Assembly: GCF_004014805.1 (NCBI RefSeq)
Contig: NZ_ATDN01000012.1
Span: 62,001-126,000, forward strand
Direction: 5' to 3'
From: Mycolicibacterium elephantis DSM 44368
GTDB taxonomy: Bacteria; Actinomycetota; Actinomycetes; Mycobacteriales; Mycobacteriaceae
Length of the DNA stretch: 64,000 nt
Program-made: the position numbers and the translations under genes
Shown: piece by piece, positions 45,938-55,077 of the stretch
How positions within the stretch are numbered: position 1 is the first letter of the stretch
How the letters are laid out: each line of letters opens with the position of its first letter
Notes under the pieces: model-generated
The model's input: the letters and a program-made list of their open reading frames with translations, nothing else
Told to the model about the DNA's origin: nothing
The model's database searches: none

Positions 45938-45945
45938 CTCGGGGG
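45930..45945. other. In-frame fusion junction: right boundary of the accessory island
   Basis: At about 45938 the protein changes from the propeller lipoprotein (ARIGRYTPE) to helicase sequence (from PRQSHGG on). Codon use and G+C change at the same place. No stop intervenes, so a chimera of about 1776 residues is encoded from ATG 47848 to 42518. No IS end or direct repeat is visible at the joint. Confidence 0.7.
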
Positions 45946-47848
45946 TGTATCGGCCGATCCGCGCGACGCCTTCGGGATCGGACTCGAGCTCGCGTTGCAC
46001 CGCCACCCAGACGGTGTCGCCGTCGATGGCCACGCCCTCCAGGCCCTGGCCGCCCACCTCGGATGCAATGTCGTCCGGCAGCCCGACCCGCCGCTCGATG
46101 CTCCCGTCCGCGGCGACGTACACCAGCTGGTTGCCCGGGCCGTCCTCACCCTCGACTGCGAGCACGAACCCGCCGTCGGGCCGCGCGGAGACGCCCTCGA
46201 TGTCGAGTGTGACCGGCTGCCCGTTCTCGGTCACCGGCAGCGCGGTGTCGATCAACGCCGGCGCCTTCGACAGATCGATCCCGAGGATCCGCGCCGGCCC
46301 AACCGCGATGTCCGGCGAGGTATAGAGCCGGTTCTCGTCGCCCGGGTCCGCGCTCAGCGCGCCCAGCGCGCCCCACCCGATCGGCGCCCCCTCGACGTCG
46401 CCGGACACGAGCGACGGAAACGCCGGCCCGCCCGCCCCGGCGTACTCCGAGCCGTAGCCGTAGACGCTGACCGAGGCACGCACCCGGTTGTCGGCCTCGT
46501 CGGCCTCCGAGGAGATGACCAGCAGGTTGCGCGCCGGGATGGGCAGCACGCCTTCGGGTCCCGGTGTGGTGGGCAGGATCTGGCGGAACGCCGGCGAGGT
46601 CACGTCGCTGACGTCGTAGGCGGCGACGAAGTTGCTGCGCTCCGAGGCGACCAACGCCGTTGGGTGACCGTCGATCTCGGTAACCGCCAAGCCTTCCGGC
46701 TCCGGCCCCTTCGACTCGGCGCGGCTCTCGATGTGCAGGCCGGTGCGCACGGCGAGCTGCTCGAACGAGTTGCCCGCGTCCCAGACCACTTCGCCGGTGT
46801 TGGCGTCGAAGATCGTCCACCCACGCGTGCCGCCCTTCCAGTCACCCTCGTTGGCGGTGGCGACGTGGTCGTCGCCGATCCAGCCGATGGCGTCGGGCTC
46901 ACGCGGGGTCTCCGGGATCGAACCGGTCTGGTCGATCGCGCCGTCCTCAACGGTGTCGATCCCAGAGACAACGACGCTTCCCGCGCTGAAGATCTGCGAC
47001 ACCGCGCCGGTGCGGCCGTCGATGATCGCGAACCCGTTGTTCTCCTGCAGCGTGACCGCGACCTGTCCGCGGGAGTTGATGCTGACGTATTCGGGTTCGA
47101 GGTCCTCTGGCGTCTCGAGGCCTGCCGCTCGGGCGGTCTCGACGTCGAAGTCGACGCGGCGCGCAGTCCACGCGCTCGGCTCGCCCGTGAGATCGATGAG
47201 TTGGACGAAACCGGTTGGCGGCTGCGGCAAGTCACCCTCCTCACCGCCCGGCGGGGTGGACTCCTCGTCACGTTGGTTCTCGATCGCGACCGCGGCGAAC
47301 GCACCGTCGGGGCTGATCGCGATCGAGTCGGGTTGACCACCGAGGTCGATGCTGTGCACGCGCGTCCGGTCGCTGACGCGCACGACGTCCACCCGCCCCG
47401 AGGGCTCGGTGAAGTTGCCGCCGGTCGTGTCGACGACCACCAACACCAGGTCGCCGACGGCGGCCACCGAGGTGGGCTGGTCATCGGCGTTGCCCAGCTC
47501 GGCCAGTGAAAGCGTGCCCTGGCCAACCGGTTTCGCCGGGTCGCGGATATCCAGGAAACCGATGCGCTTGGCGGCGGCGTCGGTGTAGATGACGGTGTTG
47601 CCGTCGGGGGTGACGGTGGAGATCTCGGCGACGGTCTCCATTTCGACCGGATCGTCGGTGGCCTTGTTCAGGTACACCGGGTAGGTGGCGAGTCGGTGAT
47701 AACGCTGCGCGTCGGGCAGGTTGAAGTCGATCGACGAGGCGGCCCTCGGGGTGCGGGTCTCGCCGGGCTCGTTCTGTGCGGTCGAACATCCGGCGACCAC
47801 CAACGCTGCTATCGTTGCCGCGGCCACGGCCCGAGCCGAGTTCGTCAT
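45938..47848 (-). pseudogene. Phytase-like esterase lipoprotein, 3' end replaced by island DNA
   Basis: A signal peptide with lipobox (AALVVAGC, Cys about residue 20 after ATG 47848) is followed by beta-propeller sequence: SVAAVGDLVLVVVDTTGG, GQPDSIAISPDGAFAAVAIEN, then the phytase-like esterase part (EPDAIGWIGDDHVATANEGDWKGG, PEGVLPIPARNLLVISSEADEAD, VGGQGLEGVAIDGDTVWVAVQ). The last stretch is cut at about 45938, where about 100 C-terminal residues would be expected. It was probably an exported phosphoesterase before the fusion. Confidence 0.75.
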
Positions 47849-47961
47849 CACAGGGGCGTCGTCCTCTTCTCTTGTCCGATGGGTCGAGTGAGCTTGGCGC
47901 GCACAGGTAGCCAAACGGCGATCACCGGGTGAACGAGAGGGAACGAGGGGGTTGTCGACGT

Positions 47962-49827
47962 CTACCCAGGCATCAGCTTGGTGCTTCCCGCGATGGGATG
48001 CGTGGTGCTGACGATTTTGGCGATGCAGTTGTCGCGGTCGAACCCCTCGTCAACACACCAGCCGAGCACGTCGTACGGATTGTCCGACCACAGGCCCACG
48101 ACAGTCACCCAGAAGTTGCGCCCGTCATATGTCGACCAGTCCCCCGACCACAACAGCTTCACATCCGGGTACATGCTCCGCAGCCGCAAATGCTCGTTGA
48201 GGATCGCCTCGTTGTCCCACGTGATGCCGTTCGCCACCAAACCCACCCGCTTGGAACTGATCTGCGGTATCCACCGGTCGGCGAGCATTGCCGACACCGA
48301 TGGGCGGTCATCGCGGGCGATGGCCTGCAACCGCGCGAGGCTCTGCTTCTCCACGTCGGGGGTAGGCGTGACGGTGACGGTGCGGGTGGGCGGCGGTGTT
48401 GGCGGCGGCGCAGCCGTCGTCGGATCGGGTTCCATCGTCCCGAGCACCAATTCGACGCCCGCCTTGGCCTCTTGTTCCGTGTAGCTCATCTCGTGTTGGC
48501 CGACCTGCACCCGGTAGAACTGCGCCCCTGCCGGCACATCACTCACGTGGAATCTCAGCAGGCACCCGTCACGGTCGGAGCTGCTGCCGAGCATCGACCC
48601 CTTGGCGAGCAGCTTTCCCGACTCGTCTTCGACGATGATCGGCGCATTCGGACTGATATCGCCGTAATCGCCTGCGCCGGCGCACTTGTAGCCGCTCGGC
48701 AGCCCGGTTGTCTTGACCAAGTCAGTCAGACGGACCTTGCCGGCGATCGTGAACGGCTCAGCGCTCGACTCCTCGTCGGTCGGCTGCAGCGCGAAGTAGG
48801 CAACCACGGCGACCGCGGCGAGCACGACGGCCGAAATCACCGCCACCCCAATCAATTTGCGGCCCGTGCCAGCCGACGAGGTCGCTGGTGCGGACACCAT
48901 TGGGGTGGCCGGTGGAGGCGGGGTCGCCACCGGCGCCACCATGGTTTCCATCGCGTTCGGGCTCAGCGTCGACGTGTAATCGTCGGACTCCAGGGACTGC
49001 TCGAGTGCCCGCGCGAAGTCCGTGCACGTCGTAAACCGCTCGTCGGGACTCTTGGCCAGGGCGCGGGCCAGCACTTCATCGAACGGTCGGAGATCGGAGC
49101 GGACCCAGCTGATCCTGGGAGGCTCTTCGTTGAGGTGCTTGCCGATCACCACCGCCGGGTTGGAGTGCTGGAAGAGCTGCACCCCGGTCAGCAGGTGATA
49201 GGCGGTGGCCGCCAACGAGTACTGATCGGCCCTGCCGTCGAGATCGAGCCCCATCAGCTGCTCAGGCGCGGCATAGGCAGCCGTGCCGACAGTCATGTTG
49301 GTCGCGGTCAGGGATCCGCTCGCGGTGTCGGTGAGATCGCGCGCAACACCGAAGTCGGTCAACAAGATCCGTCGCTCACCGTGGTGGGCATCGGAGATCA
49401 GGATGTTGGCGGGCTTGACATCGCGATGCAACAGGTTCATACCGTGTGCGTAATCGAGGGCTGCCGACACCGCGGTGACGATGACGAGCACATCTTGTCT
49501 CGGCATGCCGTCGGGGTAATCCTGCAGGAGGCGCCCGGCGTCGATTCCGTCCACGAAATCCATCGAGATCCAGAGCCGCCCCCGGTACTTGCCGCGGTCA
49601 TGGATGCCCACGATGTGCGGATGCCACAGTTTCGATGCGAGGTCGGCTTCCCGGTTGAAGCGCTCCACGTAGTCGGGATCCGACGAGATGTCGGATCGCA
49701 GCACCTTGAGCGCGTCGTGCCTGGGCAATCGTGGGTGCTGGGCGAGGTACACCTCGCCCATTCCACCGGCTCCAAGTTGTCGCTCGATGGTGTATCCAGC
49801 AAACTTGGTACCGTCCCCCAGCGGCAT
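47962..49827 (-). CDS. Transmembrane Ser/Thr protein kinase (PknF/PknJ-like)
   Basis: The 621-residue protein has a cytoplasmic kinase domain with [11 protein letters not shown] (19-29), Lys41, Glu60, HRDVKPAN with Asp136, DFG (158-160) and APEQ. An activation segment and a Pro-rich juxtamembrane linker follow. The single helix is at 325-347. The extracellular part has a Cys-containing domain and a C-terminal NTF2-like/PknH-sensor-type region ([23 protein letters not shown], with [11 protein letters not shown]). It would phosphorylate envelope or regulatory proteins in response to an external cue. It is divergent from the amidase gene. Confidence 0.9.
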   Translation of the reverse strand: MPLGDGTKFAGYTIERQLGAGGMGEVYLAQHPRLPRHDALKVLRSDISSDPDYVERFNREADLASKLWHPHIVGIHDRGKYRGRLWISMDFVDGIDAGRLLQDYPDGMPRQDVLVIVTAVSAALDYAHGMNLLHRDVKPANILISDAHHGERRILLTDFGVARDLTDTASGSLTATNMTVGTAAYAAPEQLMGLDLDGRADQYSLAATAYHLLTGVQLFQHSNPAVVIGKHLNEEPPRISWVRSDLRPFDEVLARALAKSPDERFTTCTDFARALEQSLESDDYTSTLSPNAMETMVAPVATPPPPATPMVSAPATSSAGTGRKLIGVAVISAVVLAAVAVVAYFALQPTDEESSAEPFTIAGKVRLTDLVKTTGLPSGYKCAGAGDYGDISPNAPIIVEDESGKLLAKGSMLGSSSDRDGCLLRFHVSDVPAGAQFYRVQVGQHEMSYTEQEAKAGVELVLGTMEPDPTTAAPPPTPPPTRTVTVTPTPDVEKQSLARLQAIARDDRPSVSAMLADRWIPQISSKRVGLVANGITWDNEAILNEHLRLRSMYPDVKLLWSGDWSTYDGRNFWVTVVGLWSDNPYDVLGWCVDEGFDRDNCIAKIVSTTHPIAGSTKLMPG

Positions 49828-49929
49828 GCCCGAAATGGTACCGAAGCGAGAGACGCCCGGTAACCCCCTCCAACGGGCAAACAGATGCGCTCCGATGGAC
49901 GTATCGTCACCTCTGTGGACGCACCTCTG

Positions 49930-50727
49930 ATGAGAGGCGGTTCGGAACTCAGCCGTCGCCGGTGGCTCCGACTTGCGGGAACGGCTGGTCTGGCAGCTGC
50001 CCTGGCCGCCTGCGAGGCGCCGCCCGGGTACCCGGGGTCAGCCCGTCCATCCACGAATCCGCGTCCATCCGCCGGCCTCGCTCCGCCGGCGACCTCGATC
50101 CCTCCGCCGGCACCATTGCAATCGCCGGCCGCGGTCTCCGACGTGATCTTGTGCCGTGACGCCTGGGGCGCCAAGCCGCCACGTCCCGGCGGCACACCCC
50201 AGATCCCCAGCCGCATGACGATCCATCACACCGCCGTCGCACTCGGCGACAACAGCAACGCGCCCGCCCGGTTGCGCCAGCATCAGCGCTATCACCAGGA
50301 CACGCACGGCTGGATCGACATCGCTTATCACCTCAGTGTCGACCGCAACGGACACATCTACCAGCTGCGAGACCCGACTCTTGTCGGTGACACCGCGACG
50401 AGTTACAACCCCGCCGGACACTTCCTCGTCGTTTGTGAGGGCGACTTCGACCAGGAAGATGTGACCGAGGCGCAACTGAACGGTGCTGCGCTTGCATTCG
50501 CCTGGGCCGCACAGCAATTCAACATCCCGAGTACCATCGTTCGTGGCCATAAAGACGAAAGCTCCGACACCGCGTGCCCGGGCGCCAACCTTTACGCTCG
50601 CCTGACATCCGGTGATCTACAGAACCGTATCGACGCGCTCCTCGCCGCTGGGCCGGTGGAGCTGCAGCCGATCTGTGGAGATCAGGCTGCTCAGATCGTC
50701 GCGAACATCGAAGCCGGCACCGGCTAG
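49930..50727 (+). CDS. Exported N-acetylmuramoyl-L-alanine amidase (PGRP-type)
   Basis: This protein of about 265 residues has a twin-arginine-type signal ([21 protein letters not shown]), with a lipobox Cys, so it is a Tat lipoprotein. A Pro/Ala-rich linker leads to an Amidase_2 domain: [14 protein letters not shown] (first Zn His), [19 protein letters not shown], and [18 protein letters not shown] (last Zn ligands, His and Cys). It would cut stem peptides from murein. The ATG at 49930 gives the cleanest signal; 49885 and the GTG at 49912 are alternatives. Confidence 0.88.
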   Translation: MRGGSELSRRRWLRLAGTAGLAAALAACEAPPGYPGSARPSTNPRPSAGLAPPATSIPPPAPLQSPAAVSDVILCRDAWGAKPPRPGGTPQIPSRMTIHHTAVALGDNSNAPARLRQHQRYHQDTHGWIDIAYHLSVDRNGHIYQLRDPTLVGDTATSYNPAGHFLVVCEGDFDQEDVTEAQLNGAALAFAWAAQQFNIPSTIVRGHKDESSDTACPGANLYARLTSGDLQNRIDALLAAGPVELQPICGDQAAQIVANIEAGTG

Positions 50728-50744
50728 CAGCCAAGCACAGCGAC

Positions 50745-51266
50745 CTACCGCGGGCCGTCGACTTCGTATGTGCCCGCGTCGTCACGGAAAACGACCTGCA
50801 CTTGCCGGGGCGCGCCGTTCACCGTCACCTCACACATGAAGCTGTTACCTCGCTTAACCTTTGGATCCACGCCACCGTTGCAGCGGACAGAGGATACGTC
50901 GTTGGCGCCGTAACCGTTGATCGGATCGCTGAGGATCTGCCGCACGCCTATTTCGGCTTGGTTCACATCCAACACGTAGCTTCGCTCGAAGACCCCGAAG
51001 AGCCACAGGACGGCGATCAGGACGACCACCTCGAGCGCGATGATCGCCGCGCCTCCCCATAGAAGGGTCATGCGTCGTGACCGCTTTGGTGGTGCAGGCG
51101 AGGGCGGGACCGGCGCAGGCGGCGGCGGAACCGGCGCGGGCGGCGGGACCGAGCCAGGCGGCGGGGTGACCGGCCGCGCGTAAGGCGGCGGGCCGCTCGG
51201 CGGCCGTCCTCGCAGCGGGGCCCCACCGGGCCGGGCCCACCACGGCTGTTCTGGAGGTCCTGTCAT
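50745..51266 (-). CDS. DUF4333 membrane-anchored protein
   Basis: The 173-residue protein has a Pro-rich cytoplasmic head (residues 1-60, with PPP repeats) and one helix (LLWGGAAIIALEVVVLIAVLWLF). The outer DUF4333 domain has two Cys (SSVRCNGGVDPK, SFMCEVTVNGAPRQVQVVF), a fold known only from actinobacteria. It probably acts in the envelope. It lies next to the metallopeptidase gene on the same strand (24 bp), so a shared transcript is likely. Confidence 0.85.
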   Translation of the reverse strand: MTGPPEQPWWARPGGAPLRGRPPSGPPPYARPVTPPPGSVPPPAPVPPPPAPVPPSPAPPKRSRRMTLLWGGAAIIALEVVVLIAVLWLFGVFERSYVLDVNQAEIGVRQILSDPINGYGANDVSSVRCNGGVDPKVKRGNSFMCEVTVNGAPRQVQVVFRDDAGTYEVDGPR

Positions 51267-51290
51267 GACTGGCTACTCAGCATTTCGGTC

Positions 51291-52715
51291 CTACGAGAAC
51301 CGCTGGAAGCACTCGTCGACATCGCTCGACAGGCCGACTCGGTACGCGAGTATCCGCGTGAAGCCCGCCGGCGCCGGCCGACCGTTGACGTCGCTCGCGA
51401 CGACGGGATTGGTCAGCAGACCGGCCACCGCTTCGTCGGCATCGCCGGGTGACAGCACGAAATCGAAGCCCGCCTCCGCTGTCATCCGGCCCTGCGCGAC
51501 GCCCGTCAGGCACGCGGTCCGCAACGCAGCGGCCGGTGTATCGAGATCGACTCCCCGCTCTCGTTGGATCGCCAGCGCGTAACGAGACGTCACCATCGAC
51601 AGCGCCGTGTTGTCTCCTTGGATGAGAACCTCGTCCTCCTCTTCGCTCTTGGGTTCACCGATCGCTCGCAGCATCGGGAGGTTGACGTGAATGACGTTGT
51701 CGGCGTCGCAGTATGACGTCGGCGCCGACTCCTGACCTGGCGCGCAGCCCGACGCGCTGGTGGACAGTGTGGGCGGATTCGTCGGTTGAAATATCTCGTT
51801 CAGCACGCTCATGAGTTGCGACAGCGTGTTCTCGTTGATCGGACTGTCCAGGACGGGTTCGCCGTAGGCATCGTTGCTCAGCTGCCGCGGTAAATCCCCT
51901 TGTCGCTTCTCGATTTCGGCGAGGTCGATGGCGGCGCATTGGTCGGCGCCTCCGGCGAATCCCAGCTGGAAAGCGCTGACTCGGTCCAGCGCGGAGCCGT
52001 GCGCATCGCCCGTCGAACTCGACGACACCGGATCTCGGAGGTAGATGAGGCCGGCGAGCACCCGGTTGAGGCCGTCGCCCGTACTCAACTCAAACCGACG
52101 CGAGTCGCCCGCCGCGACAGAGCGCAGGTACACACCGGCAAAGCAGTCGGCTTGCTGTTCTCTCACCAGTACGTCGGTGTCCAAGTCGACCAGACCGCCC
52201 ATGTACTGCAGCGCATGCCCGTACTCATGGGCCAGGATGGCCACGACTCCCATCTCACCGAAGTACTTGATCGCCAAGGGCACGAGTACGCCTCGGTCCC
52301 AGGCGATCACGTCACCCAATAGGCAGTACATCGCGTTGACCAGACCGTAGGTGTTGATGAAGCATACGGTCGGGCTGTCAGGGTCTTCCGAGTCGTAGGA
52401 AAGCAGTGCCGCCACGGGCTGGAACTCGCCGGGCAGATATTTGGCGTAGTGCTCTTGCCAGAACTCCTCGATATCGTTCACGGCCGACAGCGCCAGGAGA
52501 TCGGCGGCACCGTGGTCCGAATTCTCGACGGTGCCGACGGGTGGTGGTGCGACCGGCCTCGGGCCGCTCGGTCCCTCCGTGACAGGCAGGCCACCGCCTC
52601 GATCCGGGTTGAAGAGCATCGACGTCGCGCGGCCATCCACCCTGATGGGTGCGCACCCCACCAGAACGACAAGTGCGCACACAACGGCGCTTATCGACCG
52701 GAGAGACAAGCTCAC
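51291..52715 (-). CDS. Neutral zinc metallopeptidase lipoprotein
   Basis: The 474-residue protein has a lipoprotein signal (LRSISAVVCALVVLVGC) and a gluzincin site HEYGHALQYM, followed by REQQADCFAGVYL. This is the third-ligand Glu motif typical of YpfJ/TldD-like neutral zinc peptidases of actinobacteria. Conserved Cys occur in CFINTYGLVNAMYC. It probably degrades or processes exported proteins. I chose the GTG at 52715, with AAGGGG before it, rather than 52781. It is followed by the DUF4333 gene. Confidence 0.85.
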   Translation of the reverse strand: MSLSLRSISAVVCALVVLVGCAPIRVDGRATSMLFNPDRGGGLPVTEGPSGPRPVAPPPVGTVENSDHGAADLLALSAVNDIEEFWQEHYAKYLPGEFQPVAALLSYDSEDPDSPTVCFINTYGLVNAMYCLLGDVIAWDRGVLVPLAIKYFGEMGVVAILAHEYGHALQYMGGLVDLDTDVLVREQQADCFAGVYLRSVAAGDSRRFELSTGDGLNRVLAGLIYLRDPVSSSSTGDAHGSALDRVSAFQLGFAGGADQCAAIDLAEIEKRQGDLPRQLSNDAYGEPVLDSPINENTLSQLMSVLNEIFQPTNPPTLSTSASGCAPGQESAPTSYCDADNVIHVNLPMLRAIGEPKSEEEDEVLIQGDNTALSMVTSRYALAIQRERGVDLDTPAAALRTACLTGVAQGRMTAEAGFDFVLSPGDADEAVAGLLTNPVVASDVNGRPAPAGFTRILAYRVGLSSDVDECFQRFS

Positions 52716-52895
52716 CCCCTTACCCACGTATAGGGATAGGGGATGCGCGCAGGACGGGTATCGACCGCGGTTCGGGGGCAACGCGCCGCACTGAACAGGT
52801 CACTAGCCCCCTTTCGCCTCGAAGCCTCGTCAGCCACTTTGCCGCGAGCCTCACCGCCAAGCCATCGGAATCCGCAAAATCCAAGAGGCAACGGA

Positions 52896-52948
52896 GCGAT
52901 TTCGGCGCGCTCATGGACGCTGAGGGGGCATTAGCGCGCCGAAGTCGC
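52896..52948. terminator. Hairpin with conserved loop (family A, copy 1)
   Basis: The arms 52896-52911 (GCGATTTCGGCGCGCT) and 52933-52948 pair at 15 of 16 positions (one G-U). The 21-nt loop contains CTGAGGGGGCAT. It is located 28 bp past the patatin stop. The same stem and 18 of 21 loop bases recur at 58483-58531. Confidence 0.65.
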
Positions 52949-52975
52949 CGGACATCGCTGTGACGTGTCGGCAGG

Positions 52976-54007
52976 TCAATCCACCCGATGAGCCCTGCGG
53001 AAGCGATCGAGGTAGGCCGGCCAGTCCCAGGAGGACAGGAACGTGCTCGCCGCCGAATACCCCCGCTGGTACAGCGCTTCGGCATCCTGGCGGCCGATAC
53101 CGAAGTCGAGCACACCCACATCGGTGGAGTCCACCTGGATGGCGCGCACCTTCACCCAGGGCTGGTCGAGGTGTGCCTGGTCGTGGCCGACCAACATCGT
53201 GGTGATCAGGCTTTCCAGCAATGTCGTTCCCCGGAACTTCAACGGACCCAGCCCGGGAATCAGTTGTTCGATCCCCGGGGCAGGAAGGTAGGGAACCACC
53301 GTCACACCGAATGTGGGCCAACGGGGCTCCTTGCCGTCGGGGCGGTCGAAGGAGTCGATCGGGAAGTTCGACAGCACGCCGCCGTCGACCAGCGTGCATG
53401 GTTGTCCAGCAGCGTTTTCCAGCGTGACGGGTCGGAACAGAAACGGTATCGCCATCGATGCCCGCACCGCGTCGGCCACAGACTGCTCGTCGGGGTCGCG
53501 GCCATAGAGCCGCCGGTAGTCCCATGGCAGCCGCACCAGTTGCCCGCTCGTCAGGTCGGCCACCGTGACCACCAGACGGTACCGACGCTCCGGCAGGAGA
53601 TGATCGTCGTCGACGGCGAGGTCGCCAAAAGTGCTGACCCCCAGGTTCTTCAGCTCACCGCGGATCCACTCGTGAGCGAAATCGCCACGGTAGACACCGG
53701 TTTCGCGTAGCAAGCCCCAAGCCGTGCCCAACACTGGGATCCGTTCGATCGGCCCGCTGTCAGCGAACTTGCGATACGGCACGCTCAATGCGAGGTCGCG
53801 CAACTGTTCGCTGGTCAGGGGATCCCGCTGCGACGCCGCGGCCACCACCGCCCCCACCAGCGACCCCGCCGACGTGCCCGACACCCGCTGGATCTCATAA
53901 CCCGCATCCGCGAGCGCGCCGACCGCTCCGACCAACCCGATGCCCTTGACCCCGCCGCCCGACAGCACGAGGTCCGCACGGCGGTCCGCGAGTCGCTTCT
54001 CAGCCAT
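52976..54007 (-). CDS. Patatin-like phospholipase
   Basis: The 343-residue serine lipase of the patatin fold has the oxyanion loop SGGGVKG (16-22), nucleophile GTSAG with Ser46 (44-48), and the catalytic Asp in LVDGGVLSNFP. It probably hydrolyses phospholipids. It has no signal peptide and probably acts in the cytosol or on the inner membrane. The start at 54007 is 70 bp from the divergent ERCC4 gene start. A hairpin follows its stop. Confidence 0.88.
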   Translation of the reverse strand: MAEKRLADRRADLVLSGGGVKGIGLVGAVGALADAGYEIQRVSGTSAGSLVGAVVAAASQRDPLTSEQLRDLALSVPYRKFADSGPIERIPVLGTAWGLLRETGVYRGDFAHEWIRGELKNLGVSTFGDLAVDDDHLLPERRYRLVVTVADLTSGQLVRLPWDYRRLYGRDPDEQSVADAVRASMAIPFLFRPVTLENAAGQPCTLVDGGVLSNFPIDSFDRPDGKEPRWPTFGVTVVPYLPAPGIEQLIPGLGPLKFRGTTLLESLITTMLVGHDQAHLDQPWVKVRAIQVDSTDVGVLDFGIGRQDAEALYQRGYSAASTFLSSWDWPAYLDRFRRAHRVD

Positions 54008-54077
54008 AGTCCCAGCCTGACACGAGATGCTGCGAGCCGGCGTTCGTTACGGGCCGGCGCTGGGGCAGAATCGGGGT

Positions 54078-55067
54078 GTGGCGGAGTTGGTCATCGCGCT
54101 CAACCCGGACGAGAATTCCCGGCTGCCTTACCTGCTGCGGCTTCCCCAGCCCGGCGGTGACCTGCTGTTTCGGACGTCGGGAACGTGGCCGCGGGTCAAG
54201 GCGCTGTATTGCCACCCGGTCAGCCTCGACGAGTGGCCCGCCGACGCGGAGATCATCGAGCGTGTCGAGCTGCGCTCGTGTCAGCGTCGCGGCGCAGCCA
54301 TCGATGTGATTGTGCAGCGGTCCAGGGAGAACCGCTCGCAGCTGGTGTTCACCACCGCGCGTGGCCGCGACGCCGTCTTCTGGCAGGCGCCGCGCACCCG
54401 CAAGCAGGCGCGTCCGAACGTGCGCACCCCGACCGCGCGCGCCCAGGGCATCGACGGGTTGCAGATCGTGATCGACTCACACGAGCGGTACGCCTACCGG
54501 TTTGGTGCCCAGCAGGTGAGCACCGTTGCGCAGGCGCTGCCGTGCGGCGACTACGGACTCGTTGTCGACGGGCAGTTGGTCGCCGGCGTGGAACGCAAAT
54601 CCCTGGCCGATCTGGTCTCCAGCCTGACCAACGGCAAGCTGCGCTATCAGGTCGCCGATCTGGCGGCGCTACCGCGCGCGGCCGTTGTCGTGGAGGACCG
54701 CTACTCACAGGTGTTCAAGCTCGACTGGGTCCGTCCCGCCGTGGTCACCGACGGGCTGGCCGAACTTCAGGTCCGCTGGCCCAACGTGCCGATCGTATTC
54801 TGCGAGACCCGCCAACTCGCCGAGGAGTGGACCTACCGGTTCCTTGCCGCCGCACACGCGTGGGCGATTGCTGAACAGGCTGCACTGCAGCGTATCTCGT
54901 CGCCCACGATCGAGATCACCAACCACAGCCCGGCGGCCGCGGAGCGCGGGCCGAGCACCGCCGAGGTCCGCGCCTGGGCCCGCACCGCCGGGCTGCCGGT
55001 GCCCGATCGCGGCCGGCTTCGCCCCGATATCTGGCAGGCCTGGCACGACGCCCACGACCTGACCTGA
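54078..55067 (+). CDS. ERCC4-type nuclease with Lsr2-like DNA-binding tail
   Basis: The 329-residue protein has the XPF/ERCC4 nuclease core: VIDSHERY with Asp133, GDYG at 157-160 and ERKS at 172-175, followed by VVVEDRYSQVF. The final 35 residues (PSTAEVRAWARTAGLPVPDRGRLRPDIWQAWHDAH) match the C-terminal Lsr2 DNA-binding domain. So it joins a structure-specific nuclease to an AT-hook-like minor-groove reader. The GTG at 54078 gives AELVIALNPDENSRLPYLLRLP. It is divergent from the patatin gene. Confidence 0.85.
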   Translation: MAELVIALNPDENSRLPYLLRLPQPGGDLLFRTSGTWPRVKALYCHPVSLDEWPADAEIIERVELRSCQRRGAAIDVIVQRSRENRSQLVFTTARGRDAVFWQAPRTRKQARPNVRTPTARAQGIDGLQIVIDSHERYAYRFGAQQVSTVAQALPCGDYGLVVDGQLVAGVERKSLADLVSSLTNGKLRYQVADLAALPRAAVVVEDRYSQVFKLDWVRPAVVTDGLAELQVRWPNVPIVFCETRQLAEEWTYRFLAAAHAWAIAEQAALQRISSPTIEITNHSPAAAERGPSTAEVRAWARTAGLPVPDRGRLRPDIWQAWHDAHDLT

Positions 55068-55077
55068 GTCGGTCGAA

